From: Corynebacterium mastitidis DSM 44356
Lineage (GTDB): Bacteria > Actinomycetota > Actinomycetes > Mycobacteriales > Mycobacteriaceae
NCBI RefSeq assembly: GCF_000375365.1
Contig: NZ_AQXB01000001.1
Coordinates: 1 to 64,000 of the forward strand
DNA length: 64,000 nt
Direction: 5' to 3'
Shown here one piece after another: positions 48,440 to 57,927 of this stretch. The notes below the pieces were generated by a model. That model was not told the origin of the DNA and did no database searches. It saw nothing but the letters and a program-made list of their open reading frames with translations. The position numbers were made by a program, and so were the translations under genes. Each line of letters starts with the position of its first letter. Within the stretch, counting starts at the first letter, position 1.

Positions 48440-49183
48440 ATGAGCACGGATCTCAAAAGCATAGGCCTGGGTTTTTCTACGTGGCAGGACGCCGTGGAGG
48501 CCGCGATCGCCTCCCAGTCCCTCTCCGTGACCGGGGAGGTGCGCGGCGGGCAGCTCATCCAGTTCTCGGATCGCTCCGGGGCGCGGATCAACATCCTGGC
48601 GGTGGAGCCCTTTGCCACGTTCGCGGGGTTTGACTCCGTAACCCAGACGTTTGCGCACGTGGACATGCTCACGGACGTGGTGGCGCTGTGCGAGGTGGTG
48701 GACCCGATGGGCAACCCGCTGGCCACCATCACCTGCAACCTCGCCCAGGGGCCGCTGCTCGCGGAGGACGGCCAGCAGCAGTTCCAGCAGATCGCCCTCA
48801 CCGCCCTGGGCATCGACGCCGCCGTGTACCCCTCGGCGGTGGAGTACGAGAACGCCACCGGCGGCGTCCTCGGGGTGATCGAGTCCGACAGCGCCCGCGC
48901 CGTGGCCGAGGGCACCGGGGCCGCCGCGCCGGACGCCTCGGCCCGGTTCTCCGCCAGGGTGCTCGAGGCCGAGTACCGCACCACCGAGCTGACCGGGCAG
49001 CGCTTCATCCACGCCACCGTGGACGGCCCCTTCCCCTTCGACGTGTGCCTGCCCGACGCCCCCGAGCTTCCCCGGCGCGACGAGGTCCTCGCCGGGACCT
49101 TCGTGTTCGCGGGCTCCCTCACCGCCCCCGTGGGCGGCGGGTGCTGCGGAGGCAGCGGCTCCTGCGGGTGCGGGGGCCACTAG
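48440..49183 (+). CDS. unrecognised protein with Cys/Gly-rich C-terminal tail
   Basis: A 247-residue soluble protein I cannot place in a named family. The body has no membrane segment (MSTDLKSIGLGFSTWQDAVEAAIASQSL ... FDVCLPDAPELPRRDEVLAGTFVFAGSL). The last 16 residues read GGGCCGGSGSCGCGGH: four cysteines and a terminal His, which looks like a metal-binding or Fe-S-carrying tail. The gene stands alone, divergent from hflX (77 bp) and convergent with dapF. ATG 48440. A TACTAG -10-like hexamer lies 11 nt before the start codon. Coding bias matches its neighbours. Confidence 0.82.
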   Translation: MSTDLKSIGLGFSTWQDAVEAAIASQSLSVTGEVRGGQLIQFSDRSGARINILAVEPFATFAGFDSVTQTFAHVDMLTDVVALCEVVDPMGNPLATITCNLAQGPLLAEDGQQQFQQIALTALGIDAAVYPSAVEYENATGGVLGVIESDSARAVAEGTGAAAPDASARFSARVLEAEYRTTELTGQRFIHATVDGPFPFDVCLPDAPELPRRDEVLAGTFVFAGSLTAPVGGGCCGGSGSCGCGGH

Positions 49184-49199
49184 CCCCTCGACGCGCCCC

Positions 49200-50012
49200 T
49201 TACAAGACGGTGCGCCCGGTGGCGACGATCTCCGAGGGGCCGGTGAGGGTGGCGGCCTCCTCCTCGATGCGCACCGTGACCTCTCCCCCGGGCACGCGCA
49301 CGGTGACCTCCCCGGTGGTCAGGGCGGCGTCGGCAAGCGCCGCCGTGGCGGCGGCCACCGTGCCGGTGCCGCAGGAGAGGGTCTCGCCCACCCCGCGCTC
49401 CCACACGCGCATGTCCACCGCTCCGTCCCGCAGGGGGGTCAGGATCTCCACATTGACGCCCTCGGGGAAAAACTCCTCGTCCCACTGCGGGCGCACGAGC
49501 GGCCACTGCGCCAGGCCCGGGGCGTCGAGCCCCGGGATCACCGCCGCCAGGTGCGGGTTGCCCACGTTGATCCCCAGCCCGGCGAAGGAGCGGTCCCCCA
49601 TGCGGGCGGTGGACAGGCCATCCACCCGCGCCCGGCCCATGCCCACGGAGGCCACCGCGCGCCGGTCGGTGGCCTCGTGGACCTCCACCTCGCGCAGGCC
49701 CGCGCGCGTCTCCACGAGGAAGCGCGGGGCGTCCACGAGCCCCCGGGAATACAGCCAGTGCGCGAACACCCGCACCCCATTGCCGCACATCTCCGCCACG
49801 GAGCCGTCCGCGTTGCGGTAATCCATGAACCAATGCTCGCGCCCGCGCGCCACGCGCAGGATGCCGTCCGCCCCCAGGCCCCGGTGGCGATCGGCCAGGA
49901 GCGCCACGCGCTCGGGGGAAAGCTCGATCTCCCCGCGCTCGTCCGGGATGATGAGGAAGTCATTCCCCGTGCCGTGGCCCTTGGCGTAGAACAAACCTTC
50001 TTGAGTACTCAC
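49200..50012 (-). CDS. dapF: diaminopimelate epimerase
   Basis: A 270-residue PLP-independent epimerase making meso-diaminopimelate for peptidoglycan and lysine. The two catalytic cysteines are Cys76 in [14 protein letters not shown] and Cys214 in [28 protein letters not shown] opens the protein. GTG 50012 overlaps the miaA stop (GTGA, 50009-50012), so dapF is the last gene of a miaA operon. Confidence 0.97.
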   Translation of the reverse strand: MSTQEGLFYAKGHGTGNDFLIIPDERGEIELSPERVALLADRHRGLGADGILRVARGREHWFMDYRNADGSVAEMCGNGVRVFAHWLYSRGLVDAPRFLVETRAGLREVEVHEATDRRAVASVGMGRARVDGLSTARMGDRSFAGLGINVGNPHLAAVIPGLDAPGLAQWPLVRPQWDEEFFPEGVNVEILTPLRDGAVDMRVWERGVGETLSCGTGTVAAATAALADAALTTGEVTVRVPGGEVTVRIEEEAATLTGPSEIVATGRTVL

Positions 50013-50926
50013 CCGAGCCAGTCTAGCGCCTGCGCAAGCGTGTCCCCCGCCGCGTCGATCCAGTGCACGCGCGGGTCGCGCCGGAACCAGGCGCGCTGCC
50101 TGCGCACGTAGCGGCGGGTGCCCGTCACCGTGCGCTCCCGGGCCTCCGTCCAGGTCAGCTCGCCCGCCAGGGCGTCGAGCACCTGCGCGTAGCCGATGGC
50201 GCGCCCCGCCGTGGAATCCCGGCGCAGGCCCCGGTGGCGCACCAGGTGTTCCGTCTCCTCCACCAGGCCGAGGTCGAACATCTCCCGCGTGCGCCGCTCG
50301 ATGCGCGGGTTCAGCCACTCCGCCTGCGTGCGCAGGCCCAGGATGCGGGTGCCCCACCTCGGCGGGGCGCCGATGGGCGGCTGGCTGGCCTGGTAGGGCC
50401 GCCCGGTCAGCTCGATGACCTCCAGGGCCCGCACGGTGCGGCGCGGGTCCTTGTCCTCGATGATCCGCGCCGCCTGCGGGTCGCGCCTAGCCAGCTCCGC
50501 GTGCAGGGCCTCCACGCCGACCTCCTCGAGGCGCTCCTGCCACCGCCGCCGCACCGCAGGATCGGTGGGGGGAAACTGCCAGTCGTCCAGGAGCGACTGC
50601 GCGTACAGCATGGAGCCGCCCACCAGGATCGGGGTGCGGCCCCGCGCCCGGATGGCCTCCACGTCCGCCACCGCCGCGCGCTGGTAGCGCGCCACCGAGG
50701 CCGTCTCCGTGACCTCCCAGACGTCGAGCTGGTGGTGCGGTATGCCCCGGCGCTGCTCCACCGTGAGCTTGGCGGTGCCGATGTCCATGCCCCGGTAGAG
50801 CTGCATGGAATCCACGTTGACGATCTCCCCGCCGCAGCGCTGCGCCAGCGCCAGGCCCAGGGCGGACTTCCCGGAGGCCGTGGGGCCCACCACGGCGATG
50901 GGGGTGGGCGGCGCGGGGGGCGTCAT
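50009..50926 (-). CDS. miaA: tRNA dimethylallyltransferase
   Basis: A 305-residue enzyme adding dimethylallyl to A37 of tRNAs reading UNN codons; MiaB in this window then methylthiolates it. P-loop [17 protein letters not shown] (13-29), [27 protein letters not shown] and [14 protein letters not shown] are diagnostic. ATG 50926 overlaps the upstream stop (ATGA). Part of the minus-strand chain from the gene at 50923-51543 through miaA to dapF. Confidence 0.96.
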   Translation of the reverse strand: MTPPAPPTPIAVVGPTASGKSALGLALAQRCGGEIVNVDSMQLYRGMDIGTAKLTVEQRRGIPHHQLDVWEVTETASVARYQRAAVADVEAIRARGRTPILVGGSMLYAQSLLDDWQFPPTDPAVRRRWQERLEEVGVEALHAELARRDPQAARIIEDKDPRRTVRALEVIELTGRPYQASQPPIGAPPRWGTRILGLRTQAEWLNPRIERRTREMFDLGLVEETEHLVRHRGLRRDSTAGRAIGYAQVLDALAGELTWTEARERTVTGTRRYVRRQRAWFRRDPRVHWIDAAGDTLAQALDWLG

Positions 50927-51543
50927 AGCAGCCACTCCGCCACGTAGCGCCCCACCCCGGCGGTGGCGTCCGCGTCCACGAGGCAGGCGTGGCGGGGGGT
51001 CAGCGCCGCCAGCTCGCACCACAGCGCGGGCTCGATCACCCCGGCGGCCCGCAGCCGCCCCGCGTCCGCCTCCTCGCCCATCTCCTCGCCTGTCCGCTCG
51101 CCCGGCCGGTGGCGCCCGGCCAGCAGGTCCCGGCACCACTGATCGGCCCAGGAGGCGCCGTCGAGCAGCGAGAGCGGGGCGCGGGGGGTCAGCCCCGCCG
51201 AGCCGTCCAGGGCCACCACGGTGAGTACCCCCTCACGGGGGTGCCCCAGGCGATCCCGGGCCTCCACCACCTCGGCGGCCTCGAGGACGTAGCGCATCAC
51301 CAACTCCGGGAGATAGTTCCCTCCGCCCACCCGCACCTGCGGGGCGCCCCAGGCGCGAAAGCTGCCCGTGTGGGCGGTAAACCAGCGGGGATCACGGCTG
51401 CCCACGAGGTGCACGGGCAGCTCCTCGTACTTCCGTGCCGTCCGGCGCGCGAGCGCGCACAGCCGCCGCGCCGCCTCGTCCCGGGGGGCCAGCGGGGCCA
51501 CCAAAGCGGGGCTTCCCGGCATCACCAACATCTGAGCTGTCAC
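50923..51543 (-). CDS. uncharacterised protein upstream of miaA (class III extradiol dioxygenase-like family)
   Basis: A protein of about 206 residues, GTG 51543. It corresponds by position to the mycobacterial Ala/Val/Gly-rich protein between miaB and miaA. Segments such as [32 protein letters not shown] and the C-terminal [20 protein letters not shown] resemble LigB-type (class III extradiol ring-cleavage) folds, but metal ligands are not evident. Function is unknown. The stop overlaps the miaA ATG. Confidence 0.72.
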   Translation of the reverse strand: MTAQMLVMPGSPALVAPLAPRDEAARRLCALARRTARKYEELPVHLVGSRDPRWFTAHTGSFRAWGAPQVRVGGGNYLPELVMRYVLEAAEVVEARDRLGHPREGVLTVVALDGSAGLTPRAPLSLLDGASWADQWCRDLLAGRHRPGERTGEEMGEEADAGRLRAAGVIEPALWCELAALTPRHACLVDADATAGVGRYVAEWLL

Positions 51544-51667
51544 ACGCCCTAGGTTAGTGGGTTGACCATGACGCGCCGGGGCTGGCCCTGTACATTGGAT
51601 AAGTGTGACGTGTGATGGTCGCGCGTAGCGCGGCGTGATACTAAACCAAAGGACGTGCTTTTCCGAT

Positions 51668-52987
51668 ATGACCAATCAGCCTGTTCCGAGCCCGGCGCAA
51701 CTAGCCAAGAAGAAACCCACGCCAGGCCCCCGGCCTGCGGCTCAGGCACCCGCCGCGCCCTCCGCTCCCAGCGATCCCTCCCGGTGGGGGCGCGTGGAGG
51801 CCGACGGCACCGCGTGGGTGCACACCGGAGACGGTGAGCGGCGCATCGGCCAGTACAAGGCGGGCACCCCGGAGGAGGGGCTCGCCCACTTTGGCGCCCG
51901 CTACGACGACCTCGCCACGGAGGTGACCCTCCTCGAGAACCGCCTGCGGCTGCACCCCGAGGACGCCGAGGCGATCCGCGCCCAGGCCCAGGAGGTGCGC
52001 TCGCAGCTCGACACCGCCGCCGTGATCGGCGACCTTGACGCCCTCGACACCCGCCTGATGGGCATCGTCGCGGACTCGGACACCGCACAGGCCCAGGTGA
52101 GCCAGGAGCGGCAGCGCCGCCGCTCCGAGGCCATCGCCGCCAAGGAGAAGCTCGCCGCCGAGGCGGAGGACATCGCCGCGCGCTCCACGGACTGGAAGGC
52201 CGCCGGGGACCGCATCCGCGAGATCCTCGCGGAGTGGAAGACCATCCACGGGATCGACCGCAAGACGGACGATCAGCTCTGGAAGCGCTACTCCCGCGCC
52301 CGCGACTCCTTCAACCGACGCCGCGGCTCCCACTTTGCCGAGCTGGACCGCGCCCGCGCCCAGGCCAAGCGAGCCAAGGAGGAGCTGGTGGAGCGCGCCC
52401 GCGCCCTCCAGGACTCCACCGACTGGGCCGAGACCGCCCGCGCCTTCCGCGACCTCATGAAGGAGTGGAAGGCCGCCGGGCGCGCCCCCCGCGAGGCCGA
52501 CGACGCCCTGTGGGAGCAGTTCCGGGGCGCCCAGGATCACTTCTTTGACGCCCGCACCGCCGCCAACAACGCGCGCGACAAGGAGTATGCCGACAACGCC
52601 GCCGCCAAGGACGCGCTGCTGGCGGAGTACGGGCCGCAGATCAACCCCGAGGAGAACCTGGAGGCCGCCCGCGACAAGCTCGCGGAGCTGCAGGAGAAGT
52701 GGGAGCAGATCGGCTACGTGCCCCGGGGGCGGGTGCGCGAGTACGAGGACAAGATCGCCGCCGTGGAGCGCTCCGTGAAGGAGGCCGCGGAGAGCAAGTG
52801 GCGGCGCACCGACCCCGCCGCCCAGGCGCGGGCCGCGCAGTTCCAGGCCAAGGTGGACGACTTTAACGCCCAGGCCGAGCAGGCCGCCGCCAAGGGCGAC
52901 CAGAAGCGCGCCGAGCAGCTCCGCGCGCAAGCCGCCCAGTGGTCCGAGTGGGCCAGCGCCGCGGCCCAGGCCGTGGAGGATCGCTAG
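51668..52987 (+). CDS. DUF349 coiled-coil protein
   Basis: A 439-residue soluble, highly helical protein. A Pro/Ala-rich N-terminus (1-40) and WGRVEADGTAWVHTGDGERRIGQYK are followed by repeated DUF349 units. Three copies of the W-K...I...A.DD.LW.R/QF..A.D.FF pattern are visible (WKTIHGIDRKTDDQLWKRYSRARDSF, WKAAGRAPREADDALWEQFRGAQDHF, and WEQIGYVPRGRV). It sits divergent from the miaA operon as in mycobacteria. Function is unknown; a related E. coli protein (YhgF-unrelated, DUF349 type) has been linked to resistance phenotypes, but no role is established here. Confidence 0.88.
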   Translation: MTNQPVPSPAQLAKKKPTPGPRPAAQAPAAPSAPSDPSRWGRVEADGTAWVHTGDGERRIGQYKAGTPEEGLAHFGARYDDLATEVTLLENRLRLHPEDAEAIRAQAQEVRSQLDTAAVIGDLDALDTRLMGIVADSDTAQAQVSQERQRRRSEAIAAKEKLAAEAEDIAARSTDWKAAGDRIREILAEWKTIHGIDRKTDDQLWKRYSRARDSFNRRRGSHFAELDRARAQAKRAKEELVERARALQDSTDWAETARAFRDLMKEWKAAGRAPREADDALWEQFRGAQDHFFDARTAANNARDKEYADNAAAKDALLAEYGPQINPEENLEAARDKLAELQEKWEQIGYVPRGRVREYEDKIAAVERSVKEAAESKWRRTDPAAQARAAQFQAKVDDFNAQAEQAAAKGDQKRAEQLRAQAAQWSEWASAAAQAVEDR

Positions 52988-53017
52988 GGCTTAGCGGCCC
53001 CTCGAAGGGCCTCAAAA

Positions 53018-53047
53018 AAGGCTCGGGCACCTAGTGCCTGAGCCTTT
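53018..53047. terminator. bidirectional rho-independent terminator
   Basis: AAAGGCTCGGGCAC (53018-53030 region) pairs with GTGCCTGAGCCTTT (53034-53047) around a 3-nt loop, with one G-T type mismatch. It is flanked by an A-run upstream and a CTTT end, so it works from both sides. It lies between the convergent DUF349 gene and the Rv2732c-like gene. Confidence 0.85.
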
Positions 53048-53118
53048 CTCTGTGCGCGCTCTCCGCCCCCGCACCGGGGAACACGGGGAGCGTCGCCTGG
53101 CGCTGCCCCGCCCCCGTT

Positions 53119-53787
53119 CTACCGCGGCTCGCCGCGCTGCTCGCCCCTCGGAGCGGAACGCCGGGCCGCGCGCTCGCGGCGATCGTCCACGAGCAGGGGG
53201 TTCTCCCCGCCGCGCCGCTGCTGGCGCACCAGGGCCGCGCGCTGGGCGTAGCCCACCTCGTCGAGGTCGTCCGCCCGGGCGCGCTCCCGCGCGAGGCGCT
53301 CCTGCTCCGGGGAGCGGCGCAGGGCGATCAGCGAGTACACCACCACCGCCGCGAGCACCGCGAGGATCGCCAGGTACGCCCCCACCCCGGCGCCGGTGGC
53401 CTCCTCCCCGCCCGGGCGCGTCTGGCGCAGCCACATGGCCAGCAGGGACTCCACCAGCGCCACGGTGCTGAACATCCAGGCGATCAGCGCAAAGGCCGTG
53501 CGCCGCAGCGCGAGCGTCAGGCCGGTAAAAAGCCCCACCCCGGCGAAGGCGCACACCGCGAAGATGTACTCCGTGATCTTCACCCCGGCCTGCGCGGCGG
53601 CGTCGCTGAACAAGAGCACCTTGTAGCCCGGCACCCCCGTGACCTGGGGGAGAAACAGCGAGACCACGTAGAACACGAAGGCCCCCGCCAGCACGTAGCC
53701 AGGGGTGCCCAGCCACAGGCGCGAGGAGGCCGTGCGCTCCATCTCCGCGAGCTGCGCCGCCGAATACTTTTCCTGCTCCTGCGTCAT
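53119..53787 (-). CDS. four-helix membrane protein (homologue of mycobacterial Rv2732c)
   Basis: A 222-residue protein with four membrane helices (about 32-155) and a long, very basic Arg-rich C-terminal tail (RERARADDLDEVGYAQRAALVRQQRRGGENPLLVDDRRERAARR begins it). Start ATG 53787 (MTQEQEKYSAAQLAEMERTASSRLWLG). It lies 50 bp downstream of miaB on the same strand, the same arrangement as in M. tuberculosis. Function is unknown. Confidence 0.83.
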   Translation of the reverse strand: MTQEQEKYSAAQLAEMERTASSRLWLGTPGYVLAGAFVFYVVSLFLPQVTGVPGYKVLLFSDAAAQAGVKITEYIFAVCAFAGVGLFTGLTLALRRTAFALIAWMFSTVALVESLLAMWLRQTRPGGEEATGAGVGAYLAILAVLAAVVVYSLIALRRSPEQERLARERARADDLDEVGYAQRAALVRQQRRGGENPLLVDDRRERAARRSAPRGEQRGEPR

Positions 53788-53837
53788 CCTTAAGTTCCTT
53801 ATGTAGGTCGTTGTGGCAGCGGGCTTAAGCGCCCGCC

Positions 53838-55316
53838 CTATCCGCGCGGGCGCAGGCCCGGCATGCCCAGCCCCACCCCCACCGGGGCGGTGGTCGGGGT
53901 GCGCCCGGCCTCCGCCATGTCCCCCGCCCGGGTGCGGCGGTGGCTGCTTACCCCGGAGTCCGCGATGAGGAAGAAGGGGGTGGAATCCGTGACGGTCACC
54001 TCCACCACGTCGCCGGGCCGCACCGGCTCGGCGGCGCCGACGGGGTCGAAGTGCACCAGGCGCCCGTCCCGCGCCCGCCCGGACATCCGGTGGGTGCGGT
54101 GGTTCTTGCGGCCCGCCTGATCCTGCACGATCAGCTCCACCGACGTGCCCACCAGCGCCGCGTTGTCCTCGGCGCTGATGCGCTCCTGCAGGGCGATCAG
54201 GCGCTCGTAGCGCTCCTGCACGACCTCCTTGGGCACCTGGTTGTCCATCTCCGCTGCCGGGGTCCCGGGGCGGGGGGAATACTGGAAGGTAAAGGCCGAG
54301 CTGAAGCGGGCCTTTTCCACCACGTCCAGGGTGGCCTGGAAGTCCTCCTCCGTCTCCCCGGGGAAGCCCACGATGATGTCCGTGGTGATCGCGGCGTGCG
54401 GGAACTTGGCGCGCACCTCCTCCAGGATGCCCAGGAACTTCCTGGTGCGGTAGGAGCGCCGCATGGCCTTGAGCACGCGGTCGGAGCCGGACTGCAGCGG
54501 CATGTGCAACTGGGGGCACACGTTGGGGGTCTGCGCCATCGCGTCGATCACGTCCGAGGTGAACTCCGCGGGGTGCGGGCTGGTAAAGCGCACCCGCTCC
54601 AGGCCCTCGATGGAGCCGCAGGCGCGCAGCAGCTTGGAGAAGGCGGAGCGATCCCGCTCCATCTCCGGGTCCGCGAAGTGCACCCCGTAGGCGTTGACGT
54701 TCTGCCCCAGCAGGGTGACCTCCATGACGCCCTGTTCCACCAGGGCCTGCACCTCCGCCAGGATGTCTCCGGGGCGGCGGTCCGCCTCCCTGCCGCGCAG
54801 GGAGGGAACGATGCAGAAGGTGCAGGTGTTGTTGCAACCCACCGAGATGGACACCCAGCCCGCGTAGGCGGACTCGCGCTTGGCGGGCAGCACCGAGGGG
54901 AACTCCTCGAGGGCCTCCACGATCTCCACCTCGGCGCGCTCGTTGTGCTGGGCGCGGTCCAGCAGGGCGGGCAGCGCCCCGATGTTGTGGGTGCCAAAGA
55001 CCACGTCCACCCATGGGGCCTTGTCCACCACCACGGAGCGGTCCTTCTGCGCCAGGCAGCCGCCCACCGCGATCTGCATGCCGGGGTGCTGGTCCTTGAC
55101 CTTTTTGAGCTGGCCCAGGGAGCCATAGAGGCGGTTATCCGCGTTCTCCCGCACCGCGCAGGTGTTAAACACCACCAGGTCCGCCTGCGCCTCCGCGTCC
55201 GCCGGGACGTAGCCCGCCTCCTCCAGCAGGCCCGCCAGGCGCTCGGAATCGTGGACGTTCATCTGGCACCCGAAGGTCTTGACCTCGTAGGTGCGGGGGT
55301 GGGTTTGTTGCTGCAT
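53838..55316 (-). CDS. miaB: tRNA-2-methylthio-N6-dimethylallyladenosine synthase
   Basis: A 492-residue radical-SAM methylthiotransferase finishing ms2i6A37 in tRNA. The radical-SAM cluster is Cys161/Cys165/Cys168 (CNNTCTFC). The auxiliary cluster is Cys17 (FGCQMN), Cys53 (NTCAV) and Cys87 (GGCLAQ). A TRAM domain follows at about 385-450. ATG 55316 (GTG 55319 possible). The last 25 residues are Gly/Pro-rich and poorly conserved. Confidence 0.97.
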   Translation of the reverse strand: MQQQTHPRTYEVKTFGCQMNVHDSERLAGLLEEAGYVPADAEAQADLVVFNTCAVRENADNRLYGSLGQLKKVKDQHPGMQIAVGGCLAQKDRSVVVDKAPWVDVVFGTHNIGALPALLDRAQHNERAEVEIVEALEEFPSVLPAKRESAYAGWVSISVGCNNTCTFCIVPSLRGREADRRPGDILAEVQALVEQGVMEVTLLGQNVNAYGVHFADPEMERDRSAFSKLLRACGSIEGLERVRFTSPHPAEFTSDVIDAMAQTPNVCPQLHMPLQSGSDRVLKAMRRSYRTRKFLGILEEVRAKFPHAAITTDIIVGFPGETEEDFQATLDVVEKARFSSAFTFQYSPRPGTPAAEMDNQVPKEVVQERYERLIALQERISAEDNAALVGTSVELIVQDQAGRKNHRTHRMSGRARDGRLVHFDPVGAAEPVRPGDVVEVTVTDSTPFFLIADSGVSSHRRTRAGDMAEAGRTPTTAPVGVGLGMPGLRPRG

Positions 55317-55421
55317 CACGGTGCCACATTCTAGTGGCCCATGCGGGGCGGAACCCAAATGCGCCCGCCCGGCCTCCTCGGCATTCTCGCCGTGGTTTCC
55401 CTGGGCGTGTCCCGGGCGGAA

Positions 55422-56003
55422 CTAGGCGGCGCGCAGCTCCGCGTAGCGCTCCTCGACGGCCTCCCTGGCCAGCGCCAGCGACATCCCCTCGGGGAAGCCG
55501 CGCCGGGCCAGGGCGCCGAGCACGCGCCGCACGTCCTTGTCGCGCTCGTGACGGCCCTCCGGCACGCCCCTGATGCCGCGCGCCTTCTTCCGAGCCACGG
55601 CCCGGGCGGTGGCCTCCTCCTCGGCCTCGCTGATCTGGTCGAGCGCCTCGCGGCGCTCCGTGGCCCCGACCCCCTTGTCCCGCAGCTCCCGGGCCAGCAC
55701 CCGCGTGGACTTTCCCCGCCGGCGGGCGCGCTGGCTCACCCACTCCTGGGCAAAGGCGGCGTCATCGAGCAGACCCACCTCCTGCAGGTCGTCAAGCACC
55801 TCCTCCACCGTCTCCGGCTCGTACTCGGCCTTGAGCAGGCGCTGCCGCAGCTCGTGGCGGGACCGCGCCCGGTAATCCAGCAGTCTCAGCGCGCGCTCGC
55901 GCACCTTGGCCTTGGCCTTTTCCCGCTCCGGGTCCACCAACCCTGTGGGCTGGTAGTTGGCTATCGCGCTGCGCAGGCGCTCCAGCACCTCGTCCTGAGA
56001 CAA
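55422..56003 (-). CDS. recX: RecA regulatory protein RecX
   Basis: A 193-residue basic, helical RecX that caps RecA filaments. Typical repeats are seen: ALRLLDYRARSRHELRQRLLKAEYEPETVEEVLDDLQEVGLLDDAAFAQEWV, then SKGV-like ARELRDKGV. TTG 56003 is the start. Only 9 nt separate it from the recA stop, so recA-recX is an SOS operon. Confidence 0.93.
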   Translation of the reverse strand: MSQDEVLERLRSAIANYQPTGLVDPEREKAKAKVRERALRLLDYRARSRHELRQRLLKAEYEPETVEEVLDDLQEVGLLDDAAFAQEWVSQRARRRGKSTRVLARELRDKGVGATERREALDQISEAEEEATARAVARKKARGIRGVPEGRHERDKDVRRVLGALARRGFPEGMSLALAREAVEERYAELRAA

Positions 56004-56012
56004 CAGCTCCCC

Positions 56013-57125
56013 CTAGTCCTCATCGTCGAAGTCCACGTTGGGCACCACGTCCACCGGGTCGTCGCTGAGCGCGTCCTCCCCGGCGCCCTCCTCCGGGGCG
56101 TCGCCCATGCCGAGCTTGGCCAGGATCTTCTTCTCGATCTCGTCCGCGAGCGGGGTGTTGTCCTTCAGGTTCAGGCGCACCTTCTCCTTGCCCTGCCCCA
56201 ACTGCTCGCCCTCGTAGGTGAACCAGGAGCCGGACTTCTTGATCACTCCGTTCTCCACGCCCATGTCGATGAGCGAGGACTCTCGGGAGATGCCCTCGCC
56301 GTAGATGATGTCAAACTCCGCGACCTTGAACGGCGGCGAGACCTTGTTCTTGACGATCTTGATCTTGGTGCGGTTGCCCACCGCGTCCTGGCCGTCCTTG
56401 AGCGTCTGGATGCGGCGCACGTCGCAGCGCACGGAGGCGTAGAACTTCAGAGCCTTGCCGCCCGTGGTGGTCTCGGGGGAGCCGAACATCACGCCGATCT
56501 TCTCGCGGAGCTGGTTGATGAAGATGGCAGTGGTGCCGGAGTTGTACAGCGCGCCGGTCATCTTGCGCAGGGCCTGGCTCATCAGGCGCGCCTGCAGGCC
56601 CACATGGCTATCGCCCATCTCGCCCTCGATCTCCGCCTTCGGGGTCAAAGCCGCCACGGAGTCCACCACGATGATATCGATCGCCCCGGAGCGCACGAGC
56701 ATGTCCGCGATCTCCAGGGCCTGCTCGCCGGTGTCCGGCTGGGACACCAGCAGGGCGTCCGTGTCCACGCCCAGCTTGCGGGCGTACTCGGGATCGAGGG
56801 CGTGCTCGGCGTCGATAAAGGCGGCGATGCCGCCCTCCTTCTGCGCCGAGGCGATGGCGTGCAGCGCCACCGTGGTCTTACCGGAGGACTCCTGACCGTA
56901 GATCTCCACGATGCGGCCGCGCGGGAAGCCGCCCACGCCGAGGGCGACGTCGATCGCGGTATTGCCGGAGGAGATGGCGCGCACCGGCGGGCGCTTGTCC
57001 TCCCCCAGCCGCATCACGGCGCCCTTGCCGAAGTCCTTCTCGATCATCGCCAGGGCGGCGTCGAGAGCCTTCTGGCGGTCCTCCCCGCTCCCCTTGGCGT
57101 TGGTGGTCTTTTTCTTCGCTGCCAT
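56013..57125 (-). CDS. recA: recombinase RecA
   Basis: A 370-residue RecA for homologous recombination and LexA co-cleavage. Walker A is [16 protein letters not shown], Walker B is [12 protein letters not shown], and the L1 region reads [18 protein letters not shown]. It has an acidic C-terminus ([11 protein letters not shown]). No intein. Start ATG 57125 ([12 protein letters not shown]) with GAAGGAATAA 8-10 nt upstream. Confidence 0.98.
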   Translation of the reverse strand: MAAKKKTTNAKGSGEDRQKALDAALAMIEKDFGKGAVMRLGEDKRPPVRAISSGNTAIDVALGVGGFPRGRIVEIYGQESSGKTTVALHAIASAQKEGGIAAFIDAEHALDPEYARKLGVDTDALLVSQPDTGEQALEIADMLVRSGAIDIIVVDSVAALTPKAEIEGEMGDSHVGLQARLMSQALRKMTGALYNSGTTAIFINQLREKIGVMFGSPETTTGGKALKFYASVRCDVRRIQTLKDGQDAVGNRTKIKIVKNKVSPPFKVAEFDIIYGEGISRESSLIDMGVENGVIKKSGSWFTYEGEQLGQGKEKVRLNLKDNTPLADEIEKKILAKLGMGDAPEEGAGEDALSDDPVDVVPNVDFDDED

Positions 57126-57235
57126 GTCGCTTATTCCTTCAATGAGTAACGGTTCCACATCATGAGACCGCCGCGAGTGACCGATGGTTCCCCGCGTGGC
57201 GATCGGCTTCCACCCTAAGCGTCCGCCGTGACAGC

Positions 57236-57263
57236 TTCGAACATACACGCACGCATGTTCGAA
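57236..57263. promoter_or_regulatory. SOS control region of recA
   Basis: TTCGAACAT (57236-57244) and ATGTTCGAA (57255-57263) are perfect inverted half-sites 10 bp apart. Read on the plus strand, ACGCACGCATGTTCGA (57246-57261) fits the SOS consensus at 10-11 of 14 positions. On the minus strand one TTCGAA half-site is placed 18 nt from TAGGGT, a plausible -10 for recA, so a bound LexA would cover the -35. Confidence 0.6.
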
Positions 57264-57295
57264 AGCCAATCGCCGCCGGGCCGCGATTTGCCCAC

Positions 57296-57310
57296 TTGAA
57301 CACCGTTCAA
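57296..57310. promoter_or_regulatory. BioQ-type operator of bioYMN
   Basis: TTGAAC-ACC-GTTCAA is a perfect 6-3-6 palindrome. It fits the BioQ motif of C. glutamicum (TGAAC-N3-GTTAC type). It ends 2 nt before a TAGGTT -10-like hexamer (57313-57318) and 14 nt before the bioY ATG, so the repressor would block a leaderless promoter. Confidence 0.75.
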
Positions 57311-57324
57311 GGTAGGTTTTTACC

Positions 57325-57927
57325 ATGAACTCTTCGCTTCGATCCCTCACCGACCTCGCCCTGGCGGCGGTCTTTGCCGCGCTCATCATCGTGCTGGCCT
57401 TCGTCTCCATCCCCGTGGGCACCGCCGGGGTGCCCATCGTGCTGCAAAACGCCGCCTTCATCCTCACCGGCCTGGTCCTCGGCGCCCGCCGCGGCCTGCT
57501 GACAGTGCTCATCTTCTTCGTGCTCGGCCTCGCCCTGCCCGTGCTCGCCGGCGGCCGCAGCATCACCGCCGCGCTCAGCGGACCCACCGTGGGCTACATC
57601 GTGGGCTACATCGTCTCCACCGCCCTGGCCGGGCTCCTCGCCTACCACCTGCGGGGCAACCGCTACCTCGCCCTCTCCGTTGCCGCCGTGGTGGCCCTGG
57701 CCTCCCAGTACCTCTGCGGCGCGGTGGGCCTGATCCTGCGCGCGGACATGACCGTGGGCGCCGCCCTGGCCGCCCAGGGCCCCTTCCTGCTCATCGACGC
57801 CCTCAAGCTCGCGGTGGTGGTCCTCGCGGCCGCGGCGATCCACACCGCGCTGCCCCACCTGCTGCGTCCCGCCGCCTCCCCTGCGGCCCCCGCCTCCTCC
57901 ACCGCGACCCCGGGCGGCCATGCCTAG
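57325..57927 (+). CDS. bioY: biotin ECF transporter substrate-binding protein BioY
   Basis: A 200-residue S-component with six helices. The family segment [42 protein letters not shown] is clear. It captures biotin at the membrane and works with BioM and BioN. ATG 57325 follows the BioQ operator with no Shine-Dalgarno. The 8-base overlap with bioM indicates a coupled operon. Corynebacteria cannot make biotin fully, so uptake matters. Confidence 0.95.
   Translation: MNSSLRSLTDLALAAVFAALIIVLAFVSIPVGTAGVPIVLQNAAFILTGLVLGARRGLLTVLIFFVLGLALPVLAGGRSITAALSGPTVGYIVGYIVSTALAGLLAYHLRGNRYLALSVAAVVALASQYLCGAVGLILRADMTVGAALAAQGPFLLIDALKLAVVVLAAAAIHTALPHLLRPAASPAAPASSTATPGGHA

Noticed and set aside
51635..51670. 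A longer start for the DUF349 protein at 51635
   Set aside because: The extra residues have no similarity, and MTNQPVPSPAQLAKKK at 51668 is a normal start.
53819..53836. GCGGGC-TTAAGC-GCCCGC hairpin after miaB as a terminator
   Set aside because: Short stem without T-run, and the next gene on the strand is only 50 bp away; too weak to list.
57126..57235. Second sigma-H-like promoter in the recA leader (GGAA with GTC 19 nt later)
   Set aside because: The -10 lacks GTT, and the SOS-associated promoter explains recA.
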